This document shows, piece after piece, positions 1 to 6,450 of a stretch of 17,539 bases of DNA (positions within the stretch are counted from its first letter, which is position 1; the number at the start of each line of letters is the position of its first letter). This stretch comes from DATBFX01 sp036558305 (GTDB lineage Bacteria > Chloroflexota > Chloroflexia > Thermomicrobiales > UBA6265). The notes beneath the pieces were generated by a model. The model ran no database searches and was not told where the DNA came from. It saw only the letters and a program-made list of their open reading frames with translations. The translations under genes and the position numbers were made by a program. The stretch is taken from NCBI GenBank assembly GCA_036558305.1, contig DATBFX010000023.1, positions 1 to 17,539 of the forward strand, in the 5' to 3' direction.

Positions 1-650
1 CGCCTCACGAAGAGCGAGACCGCGCCCGTGCTTGCCAGTTCCGGCAGGGACGGCAGGCGGCCGGGATCGGGCACGGGGAGGGGCGACACCGCATAGATCT
101 GCTCGCCGGAGACGCGCAGCGGCGCCCTGCTGGTCACCAGCACCGACAGGCGCGGACAGGCGGCGAGCAGCTCGACCAGGACCGGGGCCGCCTCCACCAC
201 CTGCTCGAAGTTGTCGAGCAGGAGCATGAGCTCTCGCTCGTGTAACGCCCACAGGAGGCGCTCCACCGTTGTTCGGTCGCTCGCGTCTCGTACGCCGATC
301 CCTTGGGCGATCGCCGCGGCAACGAAGGCCGGCTCGCGGACGGCGGCCAAGCCGACGAACGCGACGCCGTCGCCGAAGTCGCCGCGCAGGTCGGCGGCCA
401 CCTGCAGAGCAAGCCGCGTCTTCCCGACGCCGCCGGGGCCAGTCAGCGTCAGCAGCCGGGTGCCGGGTGCCCCCTGGGCGTGGCGATCGTCGCCGCGCAG
501 CAGTTCGATCGCCGCCGCGATCTCCGCGTCCCGACCGATCAGCGGCGTCAGCGGTAGCGGCAACCGGGTCAGCGCCTCGATCCGCCGCTCGATCAGCGAC
601 GCGAGCGGCACCGGATCGCTCCATGGACGGTCGGACGACGATGTGGGCAT
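1..650 (-). CDS. STAND/LuxR-type ATPase transcriptional regulator, N-terminal part
   Basis: The first 216 codons of a protein that continues beyond the left edge. Residues 71-78 (GPGGVGKT) are a Walker A motif, residues 141-150 (LMLLLDNFEQ) a Walker B strand, and VTSRAPL near 172-178 is the conserved Arg-containing motif after it. This arrangement, including the LIGRDAEI segment around 37-44, is that of the STAND/NB-ARC ATPase module found in large LuxR- and AfsR-type regulators common in Chloroflexi and Actinobacteria. Such proteins usually have a helical repeat domain and a DNA-binding domain further on, which are not visible here. The ATG at 650 is chosen because GGGAG lies about 7 nt upstream and a promoter-like sequence ends 48 nt away. 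It is transcribed away from the antitoxin/toxin pair at 961. The target genes are unknown, and whether the effector domain is LuxR-type or another type cannot be decided from this part. Confidence 0.85.
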   Translation of the reverse strand, partial: MPTSSSDRPWSDPVPLASLIERRIEALTRLPLPLTPLIGRDAEIAAAIELLRGDDRHAQGAPGTRLLTLTGPGGVGKTRLALQVAADLRGDFGDGVAFVGLAAVREPAFVAAAIAQGIGVRDASDRTTVERLLWALHERELMLLLDNFEQVVEAAPVLVELLAACPRLSVLVTSRAPLRVSGEQIYAVSPLPVPDPGRLPSLPELASTGAVSLFVR

Positions 651-697
651 GACGCGACTCCCGCGCCCGACATCGGTTCGTTTGCCGAATTCACCGC

Positions 698-726
698 ATG
701 ATGGCAGCCGAGTCACGGCGCGTCAA
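698..726 (-). promoter_or_regulatory. Candidate promoter of the STAND regulator
   Basis: On the minus strand TTGACG (726-721) and CATCAT (703-698) are separated by exactly 17 nt. They match the sigma-70 consensus at five and four of six positions. Transcription would start near 691, giving a leader of about 40 nt before the ATG at 650. Confidence 0.45.
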
Positions 727-800
727 CGCCGATCTCGCCCGCGCAAGCGTCTCGACGTCGGGCATGGGGCAACACGACGACATCGGAGTCCACAACGGGT

Positions 801-816
801 GGGAGCCGCGGCTCCC
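801..816. promoter_or_regulatory. Perfect 16-bp palindrome in the divergent intergenic region
   Basis: GGGAGCCGCGGCTCCC is a perfect inverted repeat with no spacer. It lies between the promoter of the left regulator and that of the antitoxin gene, so it could be a binding site for a dimeric regulator. The sequence is very GC-rich, so chance is a real alternative. Confidence 0.25.
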
Positions 817-883
817 CGCGCCGTAGCCCGGCGTCCTCGCAACGTACCGACTTCGAGACGCTTCGCTCACGAAGCCGACCCCG

Positions 884-912
884 TTGCGCGCACCCGTGAT
901 TGCTCATACAAT
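884..912 (+). promoter_or_regulatory. Promoter of the AbrB/PIN toxin-antitoxin pair
   Basis: TTGCGC (884-889) and TACAAT (907-912) are separated by 17 nt. The -10 element matches the consensus at five of six positions and sits in an AT-rich patch that stands out from the surrounding DNA. A start near 919 would leave a leader of about 42 nt before the antitoxin ATG at 961. Confidence 0.6.
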
Positions 913-932
913 GATTTATCGATCTTTCATTG
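909..932. promoter_or_regulatory. Candidate autoregulatory operator of the AbrB/PIN pair
   Basis: An interrupted palindrome with outer arms CAATGA (909-914) and TCATTG (927-932) around a central ATCGAT (919-924). It overlaps the -10 element and the expected transcription start. That is where the antitoxin-toxin complex of VapBC-type modules normally binds to repress its own operon. The assignment to this protein is inferred from position. Confidence 0.5.
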
Positions 933-960
933 GTACCTCGTGCGCGAGAGGCAGACGGGG

Positions 961-1230
961 ATGAGCGAGTACGTGACGACGATGACACAACGGAGCCAGG
1001 TCACGGTTCCGGCCGAGGTGCGCCGTGTGCTCGGCTTGAAGCCACGGGATCGCGTCGCCTTCTCTGTCGAAGGATCGGACGTCAGGCTCAAACCGGTGAA
1101 GTGGACGCTGGAGTCGGTGGCGGGCTCGGTAGAACCGCTGTCGGCGGGACCTGAAGACTTCGATGAGCAAATCCGTGCGGCCAAAGTAGAGATGGCCGAG
1201 CGATCTGTCCGGAAGATGACCGAACCGTGA
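961..1230 (+). CDS. AbrB/MazE-type antitoxin (VapB-like)
   Basis: An 89-residue protein whose first half is a typical swapped-hairpin AbrB DNA-binding fold: YVTTMTQRSQVTVPAEVR (residues 4-21) followed by VLGLKPRDRVAF. The acidic C-terminal part (about 55-89) is the expected toxin-binding tail. In this family the protein binds and blocks the partner toxin and, with it, represses the operon promoter. The toxin gene begins at 1227 and overlaps this stop codon in a GTGA arrangement, which indicates translational coupling. The ATG at 961 is the start because the AbrB fold begins a few residues later and the promoter lies at 884-912; the frame is open further upstream but that part crosses the promoter and is not coding. 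Confidence 0.85.
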   Translation: MSEYVTTMTQRSQVTVPAEVRRVLGLKPRDRVAFSVEGSDVRLKPVKWTLESVAGSVEPLSAGPEDFDEQIRAAKVEMAERSVRKMTEP

Positions 1231-1646
1231 GGTTCGCCGATGCGAACGTCTTTCTGCGCTATCTGACACGTCCGGTCACCCCGATCGATCAGCAACGCTT
1301 TGCAGCATGTTCCGCCCTCTTCGCACGTGTTCAGGCGGGAGACGAACAGATCACGACGGCCGACGTCATCCTGGCAGAGGTGTTCTTCGTGCTCACCTCT
1401 CCGCGGCAATATGGCCTGACATCGGCCGACGCCGCGGCACGCCTGGAGCCGATCGTCGCCGTGCGAGGTCTTCGCCTCCAGCGCAAGCGCGTCGTGCTCC
1501 GCGCCCTCGCCCTGCTCGTGTCCCATCCGAAGCTCGGCTTCGAGGATGCGCTCGTCGCGGCAACCCTGCAACGTTCCGGTATGCGCCTCCTGAGCTACGA
1601 CACGGACTTTGACCGCCTCCCGAAGATTACGCGGGAACAGCCATAG
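1227..1646 (+). CDS. PIN-domain ribonuclease toxin (VapC-like)
   Basis: A 139-residue PIN-domain protein. The four acidic residues that hold the metal ions are all visible: Asp5 (ADANVFLRYL), Glu51 (LAEVFFVL), Asp107 (FEDALVAA) and Asp125 (SYDTDFD). The length is normal for a VapC toxin, which is a Mg2+-dependent endoribonuclease that usually cuts tRNA or rRNA loops and is inhibited by its cognate antitoxin. The GTG start lies inside the stop region of the AbrB antitoxin (4-nt overlap), so the two form one module. All catalytic residues are intact, so it is expected to be active. The RNA target cannot be predicted. The FAD oxidase gene follows after 21 nt and could be read from the same transcript. 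Confidence 0.88.
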   Translation: MRFADANVFLRYLTRPVTPIDQQRFAACSALFARVQAGDEQITTADVILAEVFFVLTSPRQYGLTSADAAARLEPIVAVRGLRLQRKRVVLRALALLVSHPKLGFEDALVAATLQRSGMRLLSYDTDFDRLPKITREQP

Positions 1647-1667
1647 CTTGGCGAAAGGACCGACACC

Positions 1668-2903
1668 ATGATCACCACCGCCGGCGTCGTCGTCATCGGT
1701 TCGGGCGCGTTCGGGGCGAGTCTCGCCTACCATCTGGCCGCCATGGGTCAGCGGGATGTCGCGCTGCTCGACCGGTTCGAGATCGCGTCGCAGACGTCGC
1801 CGCGGGCGGCGGGCTTGACGCAGCAGATCCGGCCGACCGAGGGGATGACGCGGCTGGCGATGCTCGCCGTCGAAAAGATCACGCGCTTCGCCGAAGAGAC
1901 GGGCGAACCGATGGTCTACCACCAATCGGGGAGCGTCAAGATCGCCCGGACCGAACGCGACGGGCGGCAGATCCGCGCCGAGCTCGCCGCCGGGAAAGCG
2001 CGCGGTTTGGAGATGCGCCCGATCGCCGCCGACGATCTCGCCGCGCTGACGCCGTTCGCCAAACCGGTCGACGTCCGGGCGATGTGGTTCACCCCCTCCG
2101 ATCTCTACCTCGAACCGGTCCAGATTCCGCGCGGCTACGCCAGCGCCGCGGCGCGCCTGGGCGTCTCCGTCCTGCCCAGCACGCCCGTCACCGAAATCCT
2201 GCGCGACGGCGACGCCGTCGCCGGGGTGGCGACTCCCCAGGGCCGAATCACCGCACCGCTGGTCGTCGACGCGGCTGGTGCCTGGGCGCGCGCGATCGCC
2301 GAAGAAGCCGGCATCCGCATCCCGGTCGTGCCGATGCGCCACCAGTTGATGATCACCGAGCCGATCGCCGGTGTCGCGCCGGAGCAACCGATCTGCCGGG
2401 TCATCGACGCCAACGTCTACGTCCGCCCGGAGAGGGGCGGCCTGATGCTCGGCGGATACGAGGCAAGCCCGCAACCCTGCGACCCGCGCCAATTCCCAAC
2501 GGGTTTCCAGATCAAGGATCTCCCCCTGGACCTCGGCGTCCTCCGCGGTCTCGCCGCCGGCGTCCGCGACGTCTTCCCGGTGTTCCACGGCGCCGCCGTC
2601 CGCGAACACCGGGGCGGTCTGCCGACGATCACCGCCGACGGTAAGCACATCGTCGGGCAGGTACCCGGCTTGCGCGGTTTCTACACCGCCTCCGGCTGCT
2701 GCGTCGGCGGACTGTCGATCTCCCCGGCGATCGGCCAATGCCTGGCGGAATTGATTCTGACCGGCACCCCGGCCCTGCAACTCGACGAACTGGCGATCAC
2801 CCGCTTCGGTCCGGAGGTTGCCGACGACGATGCGTTACGCGAGGCCGCGATCGACCTGTACGCCCACCAGTACTCGGGAGGGTGGGCGGAGGCGGTCGGA
2901 TAG
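1668..2903 (+). CDS. FAD-dependent amine/amino-acid oxidoreductase (DAO family)
   Basis: A 411-residue flavoprotein of the D-amino-acid oxidase/sarcosine oxidase/glycine oxidase superfamily. The N-terminal Rossmann motif is GSGAFG (residues 11-16), with Asp35 at the end of the second strand (ALLDRF) positioned to bind the FAD ribose. The C-terminal family segment reads GLPTITADGKHIVGQVPGL and then TASGCCVGGLSISPAIG. Family members oxidise a secondary amine or an amino acid at its C-N bond and pass electrons to oxygen or another carrier. The specific substrate is not evident. No signal peptide is seen, so it is probably cytoplasmic. AAAGGA lies about 10 nt before the ATG. It sits between two toxin-antitoxin pairs and converges with the second at only 23 nt. 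It may serve the same catabolic locus as the genes to its right, but that is inferred from proximity. Confidence 0.85.
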   Translation: MITTAGVVVIGSGAFGASLAYHLAAMGQRDVALLDRFEIASQTSPRAAGLTQQIRPTEGMTRLAMLAVEKITRFAEETGEPMVYHQSGSVKIARTERDGRQIRAELAAGKARGLEMRPIAADDLAALTPFAKPVDVRAMWFTPSDLYLEPVQIPRGYASAAARLGVSVLPSTPVTEILRDGDAVAGVATPQGRITAPLVVDAAGAWARAIAEEAGIRIPVVPMRHQLMITEPIAGVAPEQPICRVIDANVYVRPERGGLMLGGYEASPQPCDPRQFPTGFQIKDLPLDLGVLRGLAAGVRDVFPVFHGAAVREHRGGLPTITADGKHIVGQVPGLRGFYTASGCCVGGLSISPAIGQCLAELILTGTPALQLDELAITRFGPEVADDDALREAAIDLYAHQYSGGWAEAVG

Positions 2904-2926
2904 CCACCTCTCGCACATGTTACTTC

Positions 2927-3328
2927 TTATCGGATAAACACGACCTTGCAGATACCTTGTTGTGCCAGCGGGTCAAACTCTCGGTGGTCCGCCGTGACCA
3001 GTTCTCCCCGCACTCGCCGGGTCAGCGCCACGGCGAAGCAATCGGCGATCGAGAGCCCGCCGTTGGCCTTGAGTTGACCTGCCTGCTTCCACAGTCTCTC
3101 GTCCATCGTTGCGCGGGCTCTGACTCCGAGTTGGGAGATCGTTCGCAGGGCCAGGTTGGCGTCCGCCAGGCTGGATGCGCGGATGAAGTCGTAATAGATC
3201 TCGCAAAGATTGCTGGCGTGGATAACGTGGGATGACTTCGCGTCTCCGAGGAGCCGATCAACGACCTGGCTGCCCGGTTCTCGTTTCAGAAAGGCAATCA
3301 GGGCACAGGCGTCATAGACATAGGTCAC
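2927..3328 (-). CDS. PIN-domain ribonuclease toxin
   Basis: A 133-residue PIN-domain protein with the complete acidic set: Asp6 (YVYDACALIAFL), Glu43 (NLCEIYYD), Asp96 (SIADCFAVAL) and Asp114 (VTADHREF). The expected activity is sequence- or structure-specific RNA cleavage. It starts with GTG at 3328, overlapping the stop of the upstream small gene in a GTGA arrangement, exactly as in the first pair at 1227. The sequence differs clearly from the toxin at 1227, so this is not a recent local duplication. It lies at the end of a minus-strand gene series and converges with the FAD oxidase gene. Confidence 0.88.
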   Translation of the reverse strand: MTYVYDACALIAFLKREPGSQVVDRLLGDAKSSHVIHASNLCEIYYDFIRASSLADANLALRTISQLGVRARATMDERLWKQAGQLKANGGLSIADCFAVALTRRVRGELVTADHREFDPLAQQGICKVVFIR

Positions 3329-3588
3329 GATGATGAAGGCTCGCCGCCCAGTCGCCGCTCTTCCTCATCGATCTCTCGATGCTTGCGACGGATGAATTCG
3401 AAGCTGCTGGTCGGGACATCGGCGAAGGCATCCCAAACGGCCCGAATGAGGCGCTCTCGCTCGACGGAAGTCATAGGCTCCGCACGGTCTTCGAATTCGC
3501 CCAGCAGGCGCCGCAACTCAGCACGCTGCTCTCGCGCCGGTCCGTGACCATTTTCGGCTTGAGGAACGACCGGCTCACGTTGCGCCAT
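3325..3588 (-). CDS. Putative antitoxin of unrecognised family, partner of PIN toxin
   Basis: An 87-residue, strongly charged, probably all-helical protein directly upstream of and overlapping the PIN toxin gene, which is the antitoxin position. I do not recognise an AbrB, Phd, RHH or MerR-like DNA-binding motif. The middle and end (EQRAELRRLLGEFEDR and RRKHREIDEEERRLGG) are amphipathic helices rich in Glu and Arg. The ATG at 3588 is preferred because GAGGTGG lies 4 nt before it. A GTG at 3639 would add 17 hydrophobic residues, but its codons (GTA GTA CTA) are unlike the neighbours and cross a palindrome and the ribosome-binding site. The antitoxin role is inferred from context and size. If the longer form were made, the protein would carry a short membrane helix. 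Confidence 0.65.
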   Translation of the reverse strand: MAQREPVVPQAENGHGPAREQRAELRRLLGEFEDRAEPMTSVERERLIRAVWDAFADVPTSSFEFIRRKHREIDEEERRLGGEPSSS

Positions 3589-3610
3589 CAGCCACCTCGC
3601 GACTGCCGCG

Positions 3611-3622
3611 AGTAGTACTACT
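3611..3622. promoter_or_regulatory. Perfect 12-bp palindrome upstream of the second antitoxin
   Basis: AGTAGTACTACT is a perfect inverted repeat 22 nt upstream of the antitoxin ATG, in an AT-rich patch within otherwise GC-rich DNA. Its location fits an autoregulatory operator of the antitoxin/PIN pair. A loose promoter (GTGACG, 16 nt, TACTAC on the minus strand) overlaps it. Confidence 0.4.
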
Positions 3623-3660
3623 GTCGCCGCCAGCGTCACTTCGGCATTCTACTCTCCCGA

Positions 3661-4887
3661 TCACCACTTCGGCATCAGCGGCAACCAGTCCGGGTCCCGT
3701 TCCAGCATCGCCCCGACGTCGTCGCGGACCAGGCGGGCGCCGCGCTGCTCGTACGCTTCGGCCGCGGCAGCGAGTTTGTCCTCGTCGATGCTGACGCCGA
3801 GGCCAGGGGCGTCCCAGAGGTCGATCGCGCCGCCCCGGAAGCGAAAGCGGTCGGTTTCGCGGACGACGTCGTGCGGGTTCCACGGGTAGTGGGTGTCGCT
3901 GGCGTACGTCAGTTGGGGAATCGCCGCGGCGGCGTGGATCATCCCGGCGAAACTGATCCCGAGGTGGCTGTTGGAGTGCTGCGACAATCCCCAGCGCAGC
4001 GCCGCGCAGACCGCCCCCAGATGGCGATACGCCGTCAACCCACCCCAACCGTGGTGGTCGCCGAGCACCACCTGGACGGCGTTGGCGCGGAACGCGGTCG
4101 GGACGTGGTCGAAGGCGGTGACGCACATGTTGGTGCTGAGCGGGATCGGCGTCTGGCGTGACACCTGCGCCATCCCCTCGATTCCGGCGGTTGGGTCTTC
4201 CAGATACTCCAGGTCGAGGTCGCGGAGACGCTCCGCCACGCGAATCGCGGTTTCGACCGACCAGGCGGCGTTCGGATCGATGCGCAATCCCGCGCGCGGA
4301 CCGAAGCGCTCCCGCAGCAACCGCATCGTCTCGGCCTCGTCCCACGGGTCGAGCACCCCCGCCTTGAGCTTGAAGACCGTCATGCCGTATCGGCGATGGA
4401 ACTCCTCGGCCTGCCGCCTCAGTTGCTCGGGCGTCAGCGCCGGTCCCCATGGATCGTCGCCTTCCTCTTTGAAAAAGAGGTAGGCGGCGAACGGGATGCG
4501 GCGGCGGACCGGGCCGCCCAAGAGCTCGTAGACCGGCCGCCCGGTCGCTTTGCCGATCAGGTCCAGGCAGGCGGATTCGATCGCCGCGAAGACCCGCGGG
4601 TTGCCCCCCGCCAAGACGCGCAGGCGTTCGATCTGGTACGGGTCGGCGCCGACCACGTGCTTCGCCACGGCCCGCAACTCCTGGACGAAGAGACCGCCGC
4701 CCGGTCCTTCGCCGAGCCCCTCCAGACCATCCTCGGTGCGGAGCCGGACCACCGCCCGCAAGAACGTCGTCTCGTGCACGCCGATGTGGTTGAGCAGGGG
4801 TGGATCGGGGCAGGCCACCGGCGTGACGATCATCTCGGCAACCCGCAGCCGAGCACGCGTTGACGCACCGATTTCTGCCAACTCCAT
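3661..4887 (-). CDS. Glucarate-dehydratase-like enolase-superfamily enzyme
   Basis: A 408-residue enolase-superfamily protein. The catalytic Lys-x-Lys is FKLKAG (Lys173/Lys175). The metal ligands fit Asp204 (RIDPN), Glu230 (YLEDP) and Asn253 (STNM). The general-base dyad fits His304 (QHSNSH) and Asp277 (LGDHHGW). The Asn ligand and the HSNSH motif are marks of the glucarate dehydratase group, which removes water from D-glucarate or related acid sugars. The exact substrate may differ, because the segments between motifs are not close to the E. coli enzyme from memory. GAGGGGAG precedes the ATG by about 10 nt. It follows the phosphorylase gene by 15 nt, so the two are co-transcribed, downstream of the TetR gene. 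It probably acts in the cytoplasm on an acid produced by this locus. Confidence 0.85.
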   Translation of the reverse strand: MELAEIGASTRARLRVAEMIVTPVACPDPPLLNHIGVHETTFLRAVVRLRTEDGLEGLGEGPGGGLFVQELRAVAKHVVGADPYQIERLRVLAGGNPRVFAAIESACLDLIGKATGRPVYELLGGPVRRRIPFAAYLFFKEEGDDPWGPALTPEQLRRQAEEFHRRYGMTVFKLKAGVLDPWDEAETMRLLRERFGPRAGLRIDPNAAWSVETAIRVAERLRDLDLEYLEDPTAGIEGMAQVSRQTPIPLSTNMCVTAFDHVPTAFRANAVQVVLGDHHGWGGLTAYRHLGAVCAALRWGLSQHSNSHLGISFAGMIHAAAAIPQLTYASDTHYPWNPHDVVRETDRFRFRGGAIDLWDAPGLGVSIDEDKLAAAAEAYEQRGARLVRDDVGAMLERDPDWLPLMPKW

Positions 4888-4902
4888 GGTTCGGTTCTCC
4901 CC

Positions 4903-5655
4903 TCAACTCGTCTCGATCAGCCGGAACACCACCTGCCGCATCGCCGCTTCCCCCCGCGCCCTTGCCTCCGCCTTGTCGTGCTCCGTCAGCGCCAGGTGCG
5001 CGCCCTCGCGGGGATTGTCGAAGACGACGAGAAGGGAAACGCGGCGCATCCCGAAGTGTTCGGCCACGGCGAAGGTCGTGGCGGTTTCCATGTCGGCCGC
5101 GAGGTAGCCGGCCCGGTGCCAGACGGCGATTTCGGCGTCGCCTTCGGCCAGGAGAGCGGCGGTCGTCCAGATCGGTCCCCGGTGGCGCGGGACGTCGATC
5201 CCGTCCGCGGCACAGACCCGATCGACGAGTTCGGGCGAGGCGGCGGCGCGTTCGATGCCGGGCAGGTAGCACGCCGCGGCGCCTTCACCGCAACCGGCGT
5301 CGGTCGCGACGACGAGGTCGCCGGCCGCGATCCCGTCGCCGAGCGCGCCGCAGACCCCGGTTTGGATCACGAGCCGGGTGCCGAGCACGCCGAAGACGTG
5401 GGTGATCTCGGACGCCATCGGCCCGCCGTAGACCGATGCGTACCCGACGTCGACGCCGTCGTGACGACCGACGAAGACGTCCTCGAACAGTCCGTTCGGC
5501 GAACCGACCTCGACCACGTCGGCAAAGAGGGCACGGTGCTGCTCGTAGCGCGTCCGCAGGTTGCGCGTGCCGCGAAGAACGAGAACGGGTGGGATCCGGT
5601 TGGGATCGAGGTCGAGGAAGGCGAGCCAGTCTTCCCGCGCCAGGTCCTTTAGCAT
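4903..5655 (-). CDS. Nucleoside-phosphorylase-like enzyme (PNP/UDP family 1)
   Basis: A 250-residue member of the PNP/uridine phosphorylase family. The core reads VIQTGVCGALGDGIAAGDLV (97-116), then ADMETAT (187-193) and VFDNP with Asp213 in the position of the catalytic Asp. Gly29 and Arg34 (RGTRNLRTRY) match two phosphate-binding residues. The Arg that precedes the GxxG turn in E. coli PNP and uridine phosphorylase (IIRVGSCGA) is Gln98 here, so the phosphate site is altered. Family members split N-glycosidic bonds with phosphate or, in the MTA/SAH branch, with water. The ATG at 5655 is preferred over one at 5688, because GGAGGGGGAG lies upstream of it and the longer form would overlap the TetR gene. 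It is the middle gene of the TetR-phosphorylase-dehydratase operon. Substrate unknown. Confidence 0.8.
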   Translation of the reverse strand: MLKDLAREDWLAFLDLDPNRIPPVLVLRGTRNLRTRYEQHRALFADVVEVGSPNGLFEDVFVGRHDGVDVGYASVYGGPMASEITHVFGVLGTRLVIQTGVCGALGDGIAAGDLVVATDAGCGEGAAACYLPGIERAAASPELVDRVCAADGIDVPRHRGPIWTTAALLAEGDAEIAVWHRAGYLAADMETATTFAVAEHFGMRRVSLLVVFDNPREGAHLALTEHDKAEARARGEAAMRQVVFRLIETS

Positions 5656-5677
5656 ATGGTCCGCTCTCCCCCTCCGC

Positions 5678-6304
5678 TCATTCCGCAACTCGGGCGATCC
5701 CGCGCAGGATAAAGCCGACGAGCCGTTCGACGAGGTCCCCGTCCAGCGGCGTGTTGGTGATGAGCAGGCGAAAATAGAGCGGCGCCAGGAGCAACTCGAC
5801 GGCTAACGCGCTGTCGACCGGACCGGCGATCTCGCCGCGCGCGACCGCCCGCGCGAACATCGCCTCGATCTGCTGCAAGCGGTCCGGCCAGTACCTCCCC
5901 CGGGCATCCGTTGCGGCGGCGGGTGGGATCGGCGCCGTCGCGCGCGCGAGTTGCATCCCCAGCGGCGACGTCAGAAACGCGATGCCCCGTTCGAGAAACG
6001 TCTTCAGGTCCCCACGCAGCGAGCCGGTGTCGGGGATCGGGATTTCCTCCCCGATCTGGGACCTGACCGCGTCCACGATCAGGGCTTCCCGCGATCCCCA
6101 ACGTCGATAGATCGAGGTCTCGTGCACCCCGGCCCGCGCCGCCACCTGCGGGATGCCAAAGGCATCGCCTCGCTCGCGCATCATCGCCAGTGTCGCGTCG
6201 ACAACGGCCGCCCGCACGCGCGCGCTGCGGCCGCCGTGTCGGCGTTTGCCGCGGGGCGACACCGTCGCGCGATCCACTTCGGAGTCCGCAAACGAGGACC
6301 CCAT
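5678..6304 (-). CDS. TetR-family transcriptional regulator
   Basis: A 208-residue regulator. Residues 29-75 form the TetR helix-turn-helix region, with IPQVAARAGVHETSIYRRWG (51-70) as the recognition part. The remainder is a helical ligand-binding and dimerisation domain of normal size. The ATG at 6304 is chosen because a TATAAT element lies at 6353-6348, so transcription would begin near 6341 and in-frame starts further upstream (6349, 6370) would fall before it. It is the first gene of an operon with the phosphorylase and the dehydratase, and is divergent from the hydrolase gene. Its likely operator is the large palindrome at 6389-6425. Its expected role is repression of both units until a pathway metabolite binds, which is inferred from arrangement. 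Confidence 0.85.
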   Translation of the reverse strand: MGSSFADSEVDRATVSPRGKRRHGGRSARVRAAVVDATLAMMRERGDAFGIPQVAARAGVHETSIYRRWGSREALIVDAVRSQIGEEIPIPDTGSLRGDLKTFLERGIAFLTSPLGMQLARATAPIPPAAATDARGRYWPDRLQQIEAMFARAVARGEIAGPVDSALAVELLLAPLYFRLLITNTPLDGDLVERLVGFILRGIARVAE

Positions 6305-6347
6305 CAACCAACCCCCGATCCCGCCGACCGTACCGTCCCCCGAGGCC

Positions 6348-6376
6348 ATTATATCGCAGACAACTTGCATTAACGC
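6348..6376 (-). promoter_or_regulatory. Promoter of the TetR-phosphorylase-dehydratase operon
   Basis: A perfect TATAAT occurs on the minus strand at 6353-6348. At a 17-nt spacing lies a poor -35 element, GCGTTA (6376-6371). That same hexamer matches the end of the palindrome arm next to it, so it may be an extra regulator half-site. A weak -35 under a perfect -10 is common where control by a repressor or activator is strong. Confidence 0.55.
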
Positions 6377-6388
6377 CCAACCCCTGAA

Positions 6389-6425
6389 AACCTCTCTAAC
6401 GCAGTTATTCTGCGTTAGAGAGGTT
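6389..6425. promoter_or_regulatory. Large perfect palindrome, probable TetR operator
   Basis: The arms AACCTCTCTAACGCAG (6389-6404) and CTGCGTTAGAGAGGTT (6410-6425) are perfect inverted repeats of 16 bp around TTATT. The site sits between the divergent TetR and hydrolase genes, 26 nt upstream of the hydrolase start codon and just upstream of the TetR promoter. It lacks the T-run of a terminator. A TetR dimer, or two dimers given the 37-bp size, is the obvious ligand. An mRNA hairpin in the hydrolase leader is a second possibility. Confidence 0.75.
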
Positions 6426-6450
6426 GGGGAGCTACGGAGGAGCGGGTCGC

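Noticed and set aside
860..875. Small hairpin GCTTCG-CTCA-CGAAGC before the first toxin-antitoxin promoter
   Set aside because: Only six base pairs and no T-run; it is not distinguishable from chance in this base composition.
927..2780. Long minus-strand open frame (617 codons) opposite the toxin and the oxidase
   Set aside because: It is Asp/Arg/Gly-rich without any recognisable domain and lies antisense to genes with clear motifs. It results from the GC-rich third positions.
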